Shown: piece by piece, positions 1 to 12,153 of the stretch
Layout of the letters: each line of letters opens with the position of its first letter
Position numbering within the stretch: the first letter of the stretch is position 1
Source: Montifringilla adamsi
Lineage: Eukaryota; Chordata; Aves; Passeriformes; Passeridae
Reading direction: 5' to 3'
Assembly (NCBI GenBank): GCA_017590115.1
Contig: JAGGNK010010226.1
Location: 3,445,732-3,509,731 of the forward strand
DNA: 64,000 nt
Notes under the pieces: generated by a model
The model's database searches: none
What the model was told of the DNA's origin: nothing
The model's input: the letters and a program-made list of their open reading frames with translations, nothing else
Made by a program: the position numbers and the translations under genes

Positions 1-660
1 ACCTGCCTGTATTCTCCTTCCCTTCCCATGAGGCATTCCAGGCTCACCTCTGTGCCAGCATTAGTTATGCAGGGCATTAGATCCCCTTGCCAGTCTGACA
101 GTGCATTTTTGTTTTCTTTGGCTGCAATTTCCTAACAGATCAGGCCTTCAAACCAGCTTGCCAGGCAGCCACTGGGTTGCAAGGGATGGAGGAGGAATCA
201 TGCCTTCCACAGGAGCAAAGGAGGGGATTCCAGCCTGGCTAAAAGAACCTTACAGTGTCCTCGAGACACAGCCTCACCTGCATGACCCTGGCTGTAGCAA
301 AGGATGAGGATAGAGCAAGGGATGCCTTCAGCATCCTCCAGTACTAGAACTACCTGTTAAACCTGTGTCCAACCTGTGCTATTTCAGCTCTCTTTGCTTG
401 GTTTCCCCCTCTGTAAAGCTGGGAAGGATCACACTTTCCTTTTCTTGTGTTTTGCATGGTTTCTGTATTTGGACAGCCACGTTTCCAGGTGGAGTGATGT
501 CCTTCTGGAGTGCCTGGTGCAACTGCACTGTGACCTCAGGCAAGCAGGGGAGAGGCAGAAGTCAGGGATGTCTCTCACTATTACAGTGATACAAATGAAA
601 AATAGCAATCTGTTTATTGGGATTGAAATCTGTAACCTGGCTGACTAATTAATTCAGATT
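1..660. other. Unique intergenic or intronic sequence with MIR-like traces
   Basis: No gene is supported here. Around 385-430 the plus strand resembles the 3' part of the old tRNA-derived SINE MIR: a CTCT...GTTTCC...TCTGTAAA...GGG order with a few mismatches. Around 523-545 a TGTGACCTCAGGCAAG stretch resembles the MIR core, but it lies in the wrong order relative to the first trace, so it would be a second copy or chance. Short open frames (up to 90 codons) overlap each other and look like noise. A profile search against MIR would settle the SINE question. Confidence 0.3.
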
Positions 661-700
661 TCTAGGGGCTATCTATACATTCTAGGGACTATCTATACAT
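661..700. repeat. Two-copy 20-bp tandem duplication
   Basis: Two adjacent 20-base copies (661-680 and 681-700) both end in ATCTATACAT. They differ at one base, the eighth of the unit (G in the first, A in the second). This looks like a small, fairly recent slippage or template-switch duplication. Confidence 0.9.
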
Positions 701-1134
701 CAAGTGTGGGTCCTGGCTATGGTCAATTGACTCTTTCATTTCATTGATTAGTGCTGTAAATAATTATATAAAATTATGTAAATCCTCACAAATGTGATAT
801 AATTATCTCAACAATTATTCTGCATCTCACTGGGTATGGGGGAAAATGAAACCTGTTCCTAGAGCATTTCTGGTTGCTAAGGAACAGTTACTTCAGTCGT
901 AGGAATTGTCTCTCACACCAGATACATTATTCTGGCAAATTGGACTTTCAGATTGAGTACCAAGGGAAAGGGGAACAATCAGAAATGAGAAAATTGCTAT
1001 TACAGAGCTCCATGGGGTCTAGTATGTGTGTGTCAAAGATTCTGGTTTTATATCTGCCTCTGTTTCTAGTGTCATGATCTGTATTTTTTTCCTTTCATTT
1101 TTTTTTCTTTCATTTTTTTTATCCCCCCTCTGGG
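701..1134. other. AT-rich unique stretch ending in a pyrimidine tract
   Basis: I see no gene or known repeat. From about 1084 the strand becomes T-rich, with a CCTTTCATTTTTTTT-like motif occurring twice, and leads directly into the poly-A run that follows. Confidence 0.5.
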
Positions 1135-1161
1135 AAAAAAAAAAAAAAAAAAAAAAAAAAA
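1135..1161. repeat. Poly-A run, 27 A
   Basis: An uninterrupted run of 27 A follows the pyrimidine tract. No retrogene or SINE body is recognised immediately upstream, so I treat it as a mononucleotide repeat and not as a retroposon tail. Confidence 0.9.
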
Positions 1162-1640
1162 GGAAAAATGAGTCATTTGATAAGGCAGAAAACCATAAAA
1201 TCTGTTTTCTTACTGGTGGAGCAAGGATGGTAAATATGATGCTCACCACTTCCTACATCCCTCATCTTCCCAAAAAATAAAACCTGTGTTGTGGGGTTCG
1301 AGACAGCTTTCAAAAAAAAGCAATTGGGACAAGGGGGAAAAGGTATCAAAGCCTGTTTTATGTCTGTTGGTCTGTTAGGTGACCCAAGATCTTCCTCCTC
1401 ACCAAGGCAGTGCTGTGCCCCGTCTGGCACTGGGGTGCCTGGGGAGGGCAGGATGTCTGTGCTGCAGGTGACATCGTGGGGCTCCAGTGCTGACAATTCC
1501 AAGATGGGACAGACCCTTGTCCCTGTGCAGGACAGTTTGTGGGACTGTGGGAAGTGAGACCCATGTTGGGAGAATGAGAACACAGAACTGAAGGGGCTGG
1601 ACACAGAGAAATCACCAAGTTCATTCACTGGACTGGGAGT
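1162..1640. other. GC-richer patch with overlapping open frames on both strands
   Basis: Base composition rises between about 1375 and 1600. The longest open frame in the window lies here on the minus strand (1628 down to 1173, 151 codons), overlapped by 88-codon frames on both strands. The translation is rich in Ser, Pro, Thr and Cys and has no domain, signal peptide or repeat I recognise. Its 3' part crosses ordinary AT-rich sequence. No initiation context, exon border or poly-A signal supports it. I consider it a chance frame; an unrecognised old LTR or a lncRNA exon are alternatives I cannot exclude. Confidence 0.4.
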
Positions 1641-3430
1641 ACTTTGTGAGGGTGTGTGTGTTTACAGCTCATTTACTCTATACACAAGATATAAATTCTC
1701 CTGGATCCTCTTCACACTGATCTGTCCTTAATTTTCTTTTGTCACAACTTTGTATTTTGTTGATTTCAGATGTCCTTTTTTTAAAAAAAAAAAAAAAGAA
1801 ATTTTATTATGTTATCATTGAATAAAATAAACAAGACCCCAGCTAGCTTTCTGTCAAAATCAATGAAAACTGAGAATCAGTCTTTGCTGAGCTCTACCCT
1901 TTCAGTTTGAAGCTGCTACACATTCTGAGCTATTCTGTGTTTTTTTGCTTAAACATCTTGGCTAATTAAATTCTATCTGAGTTTCTCCTGTAGCTTGTTG
2001 CAAGATTTATAATGCTAAAGATCAGAAGGTTGAATCAAGGATTTAATAAAATGTGTTGCACAAAGAAAGAAGTTGTGTAGGTGCACAGAATAGTAAGTGC
2101 ACATTTTAGCACTCCTTGTGGTTGTAATGATAATTACTGCACTCCTCTTGAAACCAATTTAATTCTCAATTTTACTTTGAAGTTTAAAAATGTCATTAAT
2201 TAATTACTTTATCTAAACAGATTTGAGATATTGCTGAAAGCCTCTGGGGAAAAAAAAAGAGTTACTCTTGTCAAGTATAGCTTTCCCCTTCCATTTCTTA
2301 TGTTTGTGAGACAGATTGTTCATATATACACACAAGCATACTCAGAAATGCATTTCAGTCATTCACAGATTTAACCACAAGCACACAAAGTGTTATCCTA
2401 CTGTGTACTACTCAAATCACATTATAGCTAATGGATTTGTGTTTCCTACATCTGAGACAACAAAACTTTCGGAAATTTTTTCCAGGGTTTCACTTCCCTG
2501 AGAGTGATGGGATGACACTCTTAAAAGCTCTCTGTCTGCTACTGTAACATACAGATAAAGCAGCTTTAAAGAAAAGAGGCAAGACAAACATAAAATTCAA
2601 AATACGCTGCTGGTTCTTTAAATGTTATGTTGTATGGCAGAATATTAAAAAGCTGTTTCTGCTTGATATCAATCAAAGGGTTGTGTTGCTTTTTTGTTGT
2701 GGGTTTTTTTCCTGTGTTCTGTTTGGTTGCTTTTTTGTCTCTTTTTTTCTTTTTTTAATTTCATCTTTCTGAAGTGTACTGTGTTCTTTTGCATTGCTTG
2801 AAAAATCAGAGTTATAATCTGACCTCTGAGAGAAGTTAGAGTTTGATGTTTTGTAATTCAAAGCCCAGACAGTGTAAATTGGCTTGAATCCAAGTTTTGT
2901 ATTTAGAACATAACAGGGGCTTTAAAAAGTAAGCCGAACAATGGGGTTATTAGCTTGCTGAACTCAAGGCACTTTGCATAAGACAACGATTGAAGTGCTG
3001 CCACATGGTCTTTAAAAACACTTTATTAGGCAAACATTCCTCAGGGGAAGGATCAACCTATATTTTCATAAATCCGTGCTCAAAACTTATTAGTAAGGTA
3101 TTAGTCATACCTTTGAAAAAGGAGTGATTACTGTATCCAAAAGGACTGGGGTACACAGCTCCTGTCCTTGTAAATCTTATCCAGTCCATTTACAGCTGCT
3201 CCAGGGTGAACTTCATCAGAAGGCTCGGAAGTATATTCCAAGGTATTTTTATACCTCATATCTACTTTCTTCTTAAAGTACTGACATTTTAGTGTATCTG
3301 GTTTTCAGGGTCACTTTCCTTTTGAAGACAGTAGGATGTTAAAAGAGCCCCATACAAATCCAACCAGCCCTGCACTCTGGCATTAACCTGCAACTCACTA
3401 AACTCCATAGTCAGCAGGTCAGACTGGGAT
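1641..3430. other. AT-rich unique sequence without recognisable genes
   Basis: It holds a T7/A15 junction at 1776-1797, a T-rich tract with scattered G at about 2687-2760, and several TAAT-rich stretches (for example 2150-2225). No exon, RNA gene or mobile element is recognised. Confidence 0.5.
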
Positions 3431-3830
3431 CTGAGCTTTGGATTCAGCACCACTGAGAAATAATGGGCTGGGGCAAATCTCTGGAGCTCTGTCCTCTTCT
3501 AAGTGTGCTTTGCTTTGGGGAAAACCTGGTCTCTTGGCGTGTCAAAGCCAGGGAAAATCCCCAGTTTGACCTGCAGCTGCCTTCGTGGTGCAGCCTTTGG
3601 AACCCTTCTTCATCCTCTCTGCTGAAGAGGAGCTGTGGATGGAAGCCCCTCACCTTGGGGGTCTGCCCCTTTGCACTGCTGGCAGCTTTTGGGAGCTGGT
3701 GAGGGGTTTGGAAGTTGAGCCAAGGCGGGGGAACGGGGTGATTCTGTCTGTCTTTGTGCTGCACAGGGCTCAGCTGTGTGGTGGATTGAACCTCGTGGCT
3801 CTCCGAGCAGAGTGATAGTGCACAAAGTTA
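3431..3830. other. GC-richer patch, unidentified
   Basis: Composition is clearly higher in G+C than in the flanks, and open frames of 71-106 codons occur in several frames on both strands. That pattern is expected when stop codons become rare. There is no CpG clustering typical of an island promoter and no repeat family I recognise. The GC block ends abruptly near 3815, where AT-rich sequence resumes. Confidence 0.4.
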
Positions 3831-6800
3831 ATAAAGCATTCAGCAGCCAGCATTATTTGGCTGGAATTATTCCTCCCTGGTCAGATTCTAAAGCAAAAGA
3901 AAAAAAAAAAAAAAAAAGATGATAGCATGAGATTCCCTTTATAACTGCACGTGCCATTGTTGCACAAGGAATTGCATGTATTGATTAAAATCTTAAAAGA
4001 AGAGAAGGAAAATGAGCTGATGACAGTTCAAAAATTATTTTTTCAATAGAATATGGCTTAAGGTCATCAAAGGAAGAGAAGGAAAAACTAAATTGATGTG
4101 CAGGAGAAAAAGGAATATGTTATCATCTGTTTGCTTAGATAAATAAAGCAAAAAGAAAAAAAATAAAAATCATACAGATAGAATTTAAATATTACAAGTA
4201 ATATGTTTGAAAATAGTGAAGTGGAATTGCAAAACTTACAGATGCATTTCCTAATAATAAATTTTTATTTTTCAAAAATAACATCTTGTTCATTTTTTTA
4301 AATCACTCATCTTTTACAGAAATTGAATAAATAGAAAAATACATAAGTAAAATACAAAATTATGAAGGTAAAATTTACTTATTTTGAAATAATTACTTGA
4401 AATATGACAGTGTATTTCCCTAAACAACAAACTTTTTTATTTCTGTGTGTGTGACATTACTCTTTTTTCCACTGGTTGAAAAATACAGAATAGGCCATAA
4501 CAGTTATAGTAGCTTGATAAATAACAAAGTTAATATCATAAGAAATAGACTTTTCCTAATTCAGGCTTTGGGCAAGTAGAAAATACACCTCAATGCAGGC
4601 TGCAATGCAAGTCACTACAATCATGCTAACAGGATGTATATTAAGTCAAATTATGTCTTTGATATTGTGTAAGTATTTTACTGTGATGAATATGCACTCT
4701 ATACATAGAACTAAACCAGCACAATCAATATCTCATTGTTAGCATGTAAATGGCAACTTGGGAACATCTATAAATGTATTAGCTTCTATTAACATTTCTA
4801 AAGTTTTATGAAGGTGAATGCAGAAAGTATTCTGCAATACAGAAAACCTAAATTTAAGCACATTGTCACAATGGAGCTTCATAAATAAACAAAATTCCAA
4901 AATAATTATGCAAAGCAAACACCAACCAGCCTGGTAAAATCTTGTCAATATTCATTTTCTTTGACTATTACTGTACCTTGGAGTATGGAAGCTGACTCTG
5001 GAAAGTAAATGATCCTAAACCTCAGAATCCTCAAACATGAACAGCAGCTAGCCCAGACTAAAATTGCCAGTGCTACTCAGAAACAAGATTCAGATCTAAA
5101 TTTCCTTTAGCACATGAAGGCCATGGATGTGAAATTGGCTTACACTTCTATATTCACTTGCTTACATTAGAGTTTCTTCCATGTGATGAGATCAGATTCC
5201 TTGGCCTTAACAAAAAAACCTTTATACCATTATGGAGGTAATTTTTTGTGTGTCTGGTAAACCAGGACTATAGACACTTATTTTAAGAGATTTACTTTTC
5301 TTCCACTTTCCTCAGCATTAACTTTGATTACAAAATTTTAATTTAACTTATTTTCTTTAGATTTATAAGAAAAATTGATCATTCCAGCTCAACTAAATGA
5401 TGAGAATGTCATGAGGAGTGAGCACAGTGCAGCAACAGGAAAAGCAAAACAAAACAACTAAACATCTGTAAAGTATTTTCACATAAGGCTTTATTTTAAA
5501 AGGAAGTCTTGGCAAAAGACTTACTTTAACAATAACATGAAGAAAATTTGATGTAGACATTAAATAGAGCTGGAAAAATACCAATCCTCACAAACATTCT
5601 GGATTGTAATCTTACAAGCATAAATTTGCTTTTTGATTTTGCTGTCCCCATTTAATGTTAATTTCTCAAAGATCCATAAACAACTCAGATTTAATTTAAT
5701 GGTTCCAGCATCTGTTTAATCTGTTTAATTTAATCCAGCACTGAGATTAAATTCTCAGTGGTGTTTTTGATGGAAATGTATTTTATATGGAAAAAAGATC
5801 ATGTTCCAAGAAAGAGGGATCTAGGAGAGAAAGGATAAGAATTGAGCTATTTTTAGTGGCACAGTGATAATACATCATTGTGCAAGAATGGGCAATAATA
5901 AATACATAATGTGTCACCTATGTGACACAGGAGGTCACGCATCATTTTCAAAAGACTCTTGAGCACTTGAACCCTCTTTCTAAAAGTCAATGGCATTTAA
6001 ACTTCTAAGTGCTAGAGACAACTGAAATTCAGACACTATATGGTTTCTTATTAGTAGGGCTTTTTTAGTTTCTCTTTTACAGTTCATAATTTTTAAACTA
6101 GATTATGTTTTGTTGTTGTTTTATTTTTGGGGCTTTTTTAAGTGCATGCTAGGAAAGAAGTTTAATAACCACTACAGGGCAGTCCTTGTTTTTATGAAGA
6201 AAAGACAAGTCTCTGAGGTGAAAAACTGGTCCATATACACGTGAACTATCTGCCATGCCCTCATCAAGATCATTACAGTCTATCTGCCACGGCCATGCCA
6301 CTGAACAAATATTGGGTTACATTACGCCTGTAATAGTCAGGCATTGTGCACTTTTCTAAATTATTCACACGCAATCACTCCAGGGGATTACACTTTAGGA
6401 TGATGGGAGGATGCCTAAAATCAGACAGCCACAAAGCACCTTTATTCTTCAGTGCATTCTTGGAATACATTAATCTTGAAGCTTGAAATGCATGGTGGTG
6501 AGTTTACCTATTTGGAAAAGATGATGATGATTGCAGATCTGCCAGATAGCAAGTTAATTGCTATATTTAACTTATTGAGAATGAAAAGCAGGCTTGCTTG
6601 ATTTTTATTTTTTTTTTAATTTTTCCAAAGGACACTTCTAATGACAATTCCTTCTTATATGTGGCATGGCTAGTCATTTTCAGCAGGTAGAGCTGCTGCT
6701 TGAAAAGTCTTGCTGTCAGAAATAACAAGTGCTTTCAATTTGGTCTCTTCAAATTGTAATAGAAGATTACTGTTATTAATGAAAGTATTTGCTTCATGAA

Positions 6801-7410
6801 AAATGCAGCATGCCTAAGGAATTTTTAAAGTGCAAAACTACCAAAGGTGATGCTGCATCTGCTTTTCCCTATTCAGCTTGAATTTTTTCCTATTGTGATT
6901 CAAATACAGAATAATATTGGACACAGAGAGGAATTTTTGAAATTTGTAGCTTCTAATAAAACCTCCTCAAATAACTGTTCATGTTTTACAGGGACATTTT
7001 AATAAATCAATATTTGTAAATGATGCACAGAAAAGAAATGGAATACACTAATGTTCCTTCCTTATCTCTCAGCCTGACCAGATTATCTCAGTAGAAAAGA
7101 TTCAGTGTGGTGAAGGCTGGAAAACAGCCTCAGAAAATATTCTTTATTTTTTGAGATTAAGTGGAATATATTTTCATTATATCTAAATTGAATGCAGACA
7201 CCTGTTGCAGAGCCTCAGTTTAAAAGTAAATTAAAATGTCTTGTGGAAATTATTGCAAGGTAAACAATTTTGAGACCAAAATGCAGTGTTTTCAAGCACA
7301 TATATTAGCTCATGAGAGGCTTAGTTGTCACCCACCCTAGCTGTGACTGCTTTTGTTTTCTTTGGTAATACTTTATTTCACCCTCACTCACTTATTTTGC
7401 AATAATTACA
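3831..7410. other. AT-rich unique sequence
   Basis: It contains a poly-A run at 3900-3917 and long AT-rich stretches at 4140-4400. I see no gene, tRNA or recognisable transposon. One short perfect inverted repeat is listed separately at 5910. Confidence 0.5.
5910..5929. repeat. Perfect 8-bp inverted repeat, 4-nt loop
   Basis: TGTGTCAC at 5910-5917 and GTGACACA at 5922-5929 are exact reverse complements around CTAT. It could be a dimeric factor site or chance; nothing nearby assigns a role. Confidence 0.6.
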
Positions 7411-7775
7411 AAACCACAGAATAAATGAGTTTAGAAGGTACCTCTGAAGATGTTCTGGTCCAAGCCTCTTCTCAGGGGTCAGCCAGAGCAGATTTTTCAG
7501 GGTTGTGTCCATTTGGGTTTTGAATATCTCTAGAGATGGACACCCAAAATCCTCTCTGTTCCAGTGTTCAACCACCCTCAGAGCAGAAAATTATTTTCAA
7601 ATGTTTAAGTCATGTTCCCCAGGTTCCAGATAATGCCCATTCCCAGTTTTTCTGTCACTGGGCACTGCTGGCAAGAGCTTGACTGCCTCTTCTTTACTTC
7701 CCCCATTAGATATCTCTGCACATGGATCACACTGTCAGCCTTCTCTGCTCAATGTAAGAGCCCCCAGCATTTAAA
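7411..7775 (-). mobile_element. CR1-type LINE 3' fragment, reverse orientation
   Basis: Read on the plus strand, the order matches the reverse complement of the avian CR1 3' end. It has a CACAGAAT start, a TTAGAAGGTACCTCTGAAGAT stretch, then CTGGTCCAAGCC. A TTTTGAATATCTC motif and a CTCTCTGTTCCAGTGTTCAACCACCCTCA-like block (with mismatches) follow, and it ends with CAGCCTTCTCTGCTC. The element is therefore inserted with its 3' end towards lower coordinates. It is 5'-truncated, as most CR1 copies are, and many substitutions show it is old. The 63-codon minus-strand frame inside it is a relic. Family assignment is from remembered consensus features, not a search. Confidence 0.85.
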
Positions 7776-8264
7776 TCCAAATTTTAAATTAATTATATTG
7801 CTTTCACATTTAAATATGGGGGAATTTATTTATATATTTGGTGTAAAATATTTTTTTCTGACAGGAAATATATTTTTCTTAAGAAAGAAATATAAGAATG
7901 AAAACTCCCAGTAATTCCCACAAAGAATTTTAAATATAGTTAGAAAGGTCTCCAGACTGAGCAACCTGAGTTTTATGGATTGTATTTATATACAGATAAT
8001 CAAATAGAATTATTGGGAGTGTTTCAAAACTTAAAAAAGATTGGTCAATAAAAAAATTAAGACTGGAGAACCAATTCAGGCTAGAGGGAGATCTGGACAC
8101 TGGGGAACAGACCCTCTAAAGAAACCCCATAAACTATGCAAATATTTTAAAATGTTGTTGTATTATAAGAGAACATGCTACAGAAATATGAAGAACTATC
8201 CACTCAGAATTTTTGGGAAGGATCCATTCATGGTGTTAATGGTACATGATGACCTGAATACGAC
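7776..8264. other. AT-rich unique sequence
   Basis: I see no gene or repeat here. A 100-codon plus-strand frame beginning at 7612 runs out of the CR1 relic into this stretch and is not credible as a gene. Confidence 0.5.
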
Positions 8265-8416
8265 TTTTTGGGGTTTTGGTTTGGTTACTTTGTTTTTTTG
8301 TTTAGGTTTTGTTTTTGTTTTGGTTTGGTTTTTTTTTTTTTTTTGTTTTTTTTTTGTTTTAGTTTTTGTTGTGGTTGTTTGGGGTTTTTTTTTTGGTTTT
8401 TTTTTTTTTTTTTTGT
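8265..8416. repeat. T/G-rich low-complexity tract
   Basis: About 150 bases consist almost only of T and G, with TTTTG, TTTGG and long T runs in irregular order. On the minus strand this is an A/C tract like those at 20132, 42941 and elsewhere in the window. The overlapping open frames here (Phe/Val/Cys-rich on plus, Lys/Gln-rich on minus) are low-complexity artefacts. Confidence 0.9.
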
Positions 8417-11400
8417 AAATGGAGGAGTCACAAATGAATGCAATTTGAGCTTAGGACACTTATAGCCAATACTACTTTTACATATTTTGCAGCAAAACCT
8501 GGAGCAGGAAAATGGGAATCTACGAGTATATTGAGACCTCTCAAATGACATCCCAGTGTTGGAGACACAGGGAAAGAATTCCTCTGTGCTTTTTGTTAAT
8601 GGTTCAAACATACAAACTTGAAAAGAAAATATTACTAGAGTACAAGTAATGAATCTGTTCTAAGTAAAAATAGCCCTTGATGAAATCTCCATGAGAAAGG
8701 AGATTTAGGATTAAAGGAAAATGTTAATTAGATTAAATCTTTTTATCCTGATGTGGTTCAAAAGTGCAATCTTTCTTCCTCTGAGAACAATGCAGGAAAA
8801 CATTTTTTTTTTTTTTCTGGGTGAACTGTGGGTGAGGTTATATACATAACTTTATTCTTAAATTTCTCCATTACTGATGAGCAAGATTGTGGCTTTCTTG
8901 ACTCCTACAAAAGGGGAAACACAAATAGAACCTTGAGGTCTTCAGCTTGAGATGCTGCACCCCTGCAGATGTTTTGTTAGCGTTCCATACAGCTGCCTTT
9001 TGTCATGAAGTTTCATCATTCCCTTGGGAAATCTCATGCATGCAAGAAAAGTAAACCTGGTTCATGTTCTTTGGAGTAACAATCCAAAGGGAAAGGAGCC
9101 AAGGTGGAGCAGATTTTTGTGGAACAGAATGCAAGAAGTAGTACAACTTATAGCTTGTGGGATGCTTCTAACACCTTACCTCAAACCCTTAAAGGGGAAT
9201 TTTGCCACTCACTTTACAGAAGGTGAGACTCACAGAGCATCATAAAATGCACTTGGTGCGTAGATAAAGAGTGTATTATTCAGAAAATGGCTAATAGGTC
9301 TTCTCATGATACTTGCCAATAATATGTAATATTCACAGATAAGATTTTCCTTCTTCAATTATTTTCTGTGACAGTATTTTTCTCTTTCCACTACTGGAAT
9401 CTAGTACCAGATTTACCTTTTTTCCACACTGTGGATACAACCACATCTACCAGGCTGAATATCTTCATTAGGCTTTTTTTATTAGATGTCACAATGGATT
9501 AGAGGTGATCAATTGCCTGAAAAGACAGCAGAGTTTGCTGTAGATGTGAGATTAAAAACAACAAAAAAACCAAGAATTGTATGTCAGTGCAATTTTATAT
9601 TTTATAATATAAAATAATTATATGTGAAGATTCTCACAACTTCTGGGTTGAGTTTTGGGAGTATTTCAATGAATGTGCAATGAATAGAAAACAACAAAAT
9701 AAATAAATAAAGAATCTAATTATATAATACAAATAAAATACCTTAGATAATTCCATAATGTATATAATATTGACATTAACTCTTGCAAACAGCACAACTT
9801 TCTGTTCATAGTCTTATAATCCTTTTGCAAACCTGTTAAATAGTATTAATTATTCCATGTTTCTGTTTTTATTTACTATTCATGAATATCAACAAATGTG
9901 TCATCATGACAACAACAGAAAGCAAAGAAAATTAAAAATATATTTTCAGAGTAGTAAATATTTTCACAGGAGATCTCAGTCTTTATATTAGTTTTGTTTT
10001 GGTTTTGTAATCTACAAGATGGAACTTGTATTCTAAAAGTACAACTCAATTCTCCTAGTGATAACTTTTGATGGAGCACAGAGACAATAGCTCAGTCTTA
10101 TAAAAAACCATAATTTTTCAAGAATTTCAGATAAAATGTAAATTTGAAAGTTATTTTATACAGGAGGTTTCCTTAAATCATCATGTTTATCAACAATTTA
10201 TTACAAACATTACCATAAAAACAGGATTTAAATTATACCCCAGGTTTAACTGATTCCGCTTAGTTTATCCAAAAAGGTTTTTTTCCAATTCAGCTGACAG
10301 ACTATATGGAAATGATTTTAAAATAAATTGCTCAATGCACTTGAAAGAGCAGCAGTTGCTGCCTAGCAGCAAATGTTACAAGGTGTTGCAATATGTTTGA
10401 ATTTGGCACATTCCATAAGTGACTGTCATATATCAGCTCACAATGAAACCTGCTGCTAGAGTGCTGGAGACATTGATATTAATTTGAATTGTGGAAAATA
10501 CATGGATTCTCAGATCCAAGTGATCAGGTTCTCCTACTGTCCCTGCCCTTTTAGCACCACGATGCTGTAATTTTGGTGGAGGTTGTATCATCAGTCAGCT
10601 TTGGAAAGCTTTTACTTCAGCTTCTTTATTTTTTCCCTTCATAATTTTGCATAAGTAATCCAACTGATTTTTTAAAAGATGTTAGGAAGGTGATAGGAAG
10701 CTGAATAAAATGTAACAAAAATTCAACTTTCTTTATAATTTTGGCTAGGGGAAAGCATACTCCTTCAGATGGTCCATCAGTTCCACTCCTTGGAGTGCAT
10801 GGTGAATAACAATTAGGTGGCTGTGCCTAAAAACAGATGAATAATTCTGGTTTTTATCAAAAGCCCAATGTTCTCTCTATAGTGCGGGGCAATTCCTGAA
10901 GTTTAACAGTCAGGATTTAGGCACATTGATTCACAGTCTTTGCAAATATTTAATGATTTCACTGAATAGTTTACAAGGCAGTTTATACTTATGGGCAGAT
11001 CACCTTGCATGTGAATACACTACTTTGATGTTAATATCAAACAATCTTGCATCAAAGTTACTCTGAAAACAGGAAAAGGTACATAACCTGTGCCTTTTTC
11101 AACTTGAAGTGCAACTATCTATGACACATCATTTGACAAATGCTGATATCTGAACACAAGCAGTAAAAAGTGATTTCAGGATAAAAGTTTTACCTGTCCA
11201 TGTAATATTACAGTAGTTTTCAGGCAAGATGCTGTGTTTTACTCTTTTTTTTTGTTTGTTTGTTTTATTCTTTATTCTATTTTTGTTTTAGTCTTTTATT
11301 TTTTATATTTATACATATCCATATATATATAATGGTTTTAGTTTTCTGTATTTTTTTGAAAGTTCATTTACCTTTGATGTAAATTTCTTTTGCATTTGAT

Positions 11401-12130
11401 GTACATATACCAATTAGATTTATTTATTCATCCATATAGAGCAGCATCAGGAGTTTATGCTTTCAATCATGCTTCAAAAATGTCAATATTCTCATTTTCT
11501 CTCCGTGAAGTAAATGGAATTTGTTGCTAATTTTAATAAAATAATATGATGCTGAAATTTATGACAAAATCTGTATATGTATATATCTATATACACACAT
11601 ATAAAGATGAAAATACATATACTCACTTCTTTTTCTCTTTGGGACAAAATACTTGAAATGAAGTTGTGGATGTCCTCATCAGTCTATAATATATGGCATC
11701 TTTCTGAAAGGTCATTACGTGTCATATCTTCTCCTGGTTTCTTAGTTTAGATATTGAAAATGTCAATTTAAAACAGAAGCTTGCGTATTTTTTCTGAAAA
11801 TCAACTTTGTATAATACAGCAATGCTTAGAATCATAAATCACACTCAATATCATACTAAATACTAAATACCATATATATTTATAACAATACCTGACCAAA
11901 GATATCTCCAATCTAAAGGAAACATAATTCTGATTTTAACATTTTTCTCTTTCAAGAAACACCAATATTCTCAGAGTTTTAAAATATTATTAAAATTTCA
12001 GGTGAGTTATTTTTACATATTAAGAATTTAATGGGCATTGAATGAATTTATACATCTCTTTCAAAAATCTTGCTTCAGGTTTCATTTTACAAAAAGTGAG
12101 AGAAGATAATGGTACTGATAGTTTTACTTG
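8417..12130. other. AT-rich unique sequence with microsatellite-like patches
   Basis: It contains T14 at 8803-8816, a short perfect inverted repeat TTGCTGC-CTA-GCAGCAA at 10356-10372, a (TTTG)-containing T-rich patch near 11246-11268, and TA-rich patches near 11310-11335 and 11570-11605. A weak MIR-like trace (CACTTTACAGAAGGTGAGAC) lies near 9210. No gene is recognised. Confidence 0.5.
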
Positions 12131-12153
12131 CTGCTTGCATTTTTTGCAAGCAG
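12131..12153. repeat. Perfect 9-bp inverted repeat with T loop
   Basis: CTGCTTGCA (12131-12139) and TGCAAGCAG (12145-12153) are exact reverse complements separated by five T. The stem is strong for its AT-rich surroundings but too short for a microRNA precursor. Confidence 0.7.

Noticed and set aside
1173..1628. Longest open frame in the window (151 codons, minus)
   Set aside because: No domain, no exon borders, overlaps other frames in a GC-richer patch, and its length is not surprising for six frames over 64 kb.
8285..8611. Lys-rich 108-codon minus frame
   Set aside because: It is a translation of the T/G-rich tract and its flank, not a basic protein.
9205..9245. Minus-strand MIR fragment
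   Set aside because: Only about 20 bases show likeness, not enough to separate from chance.
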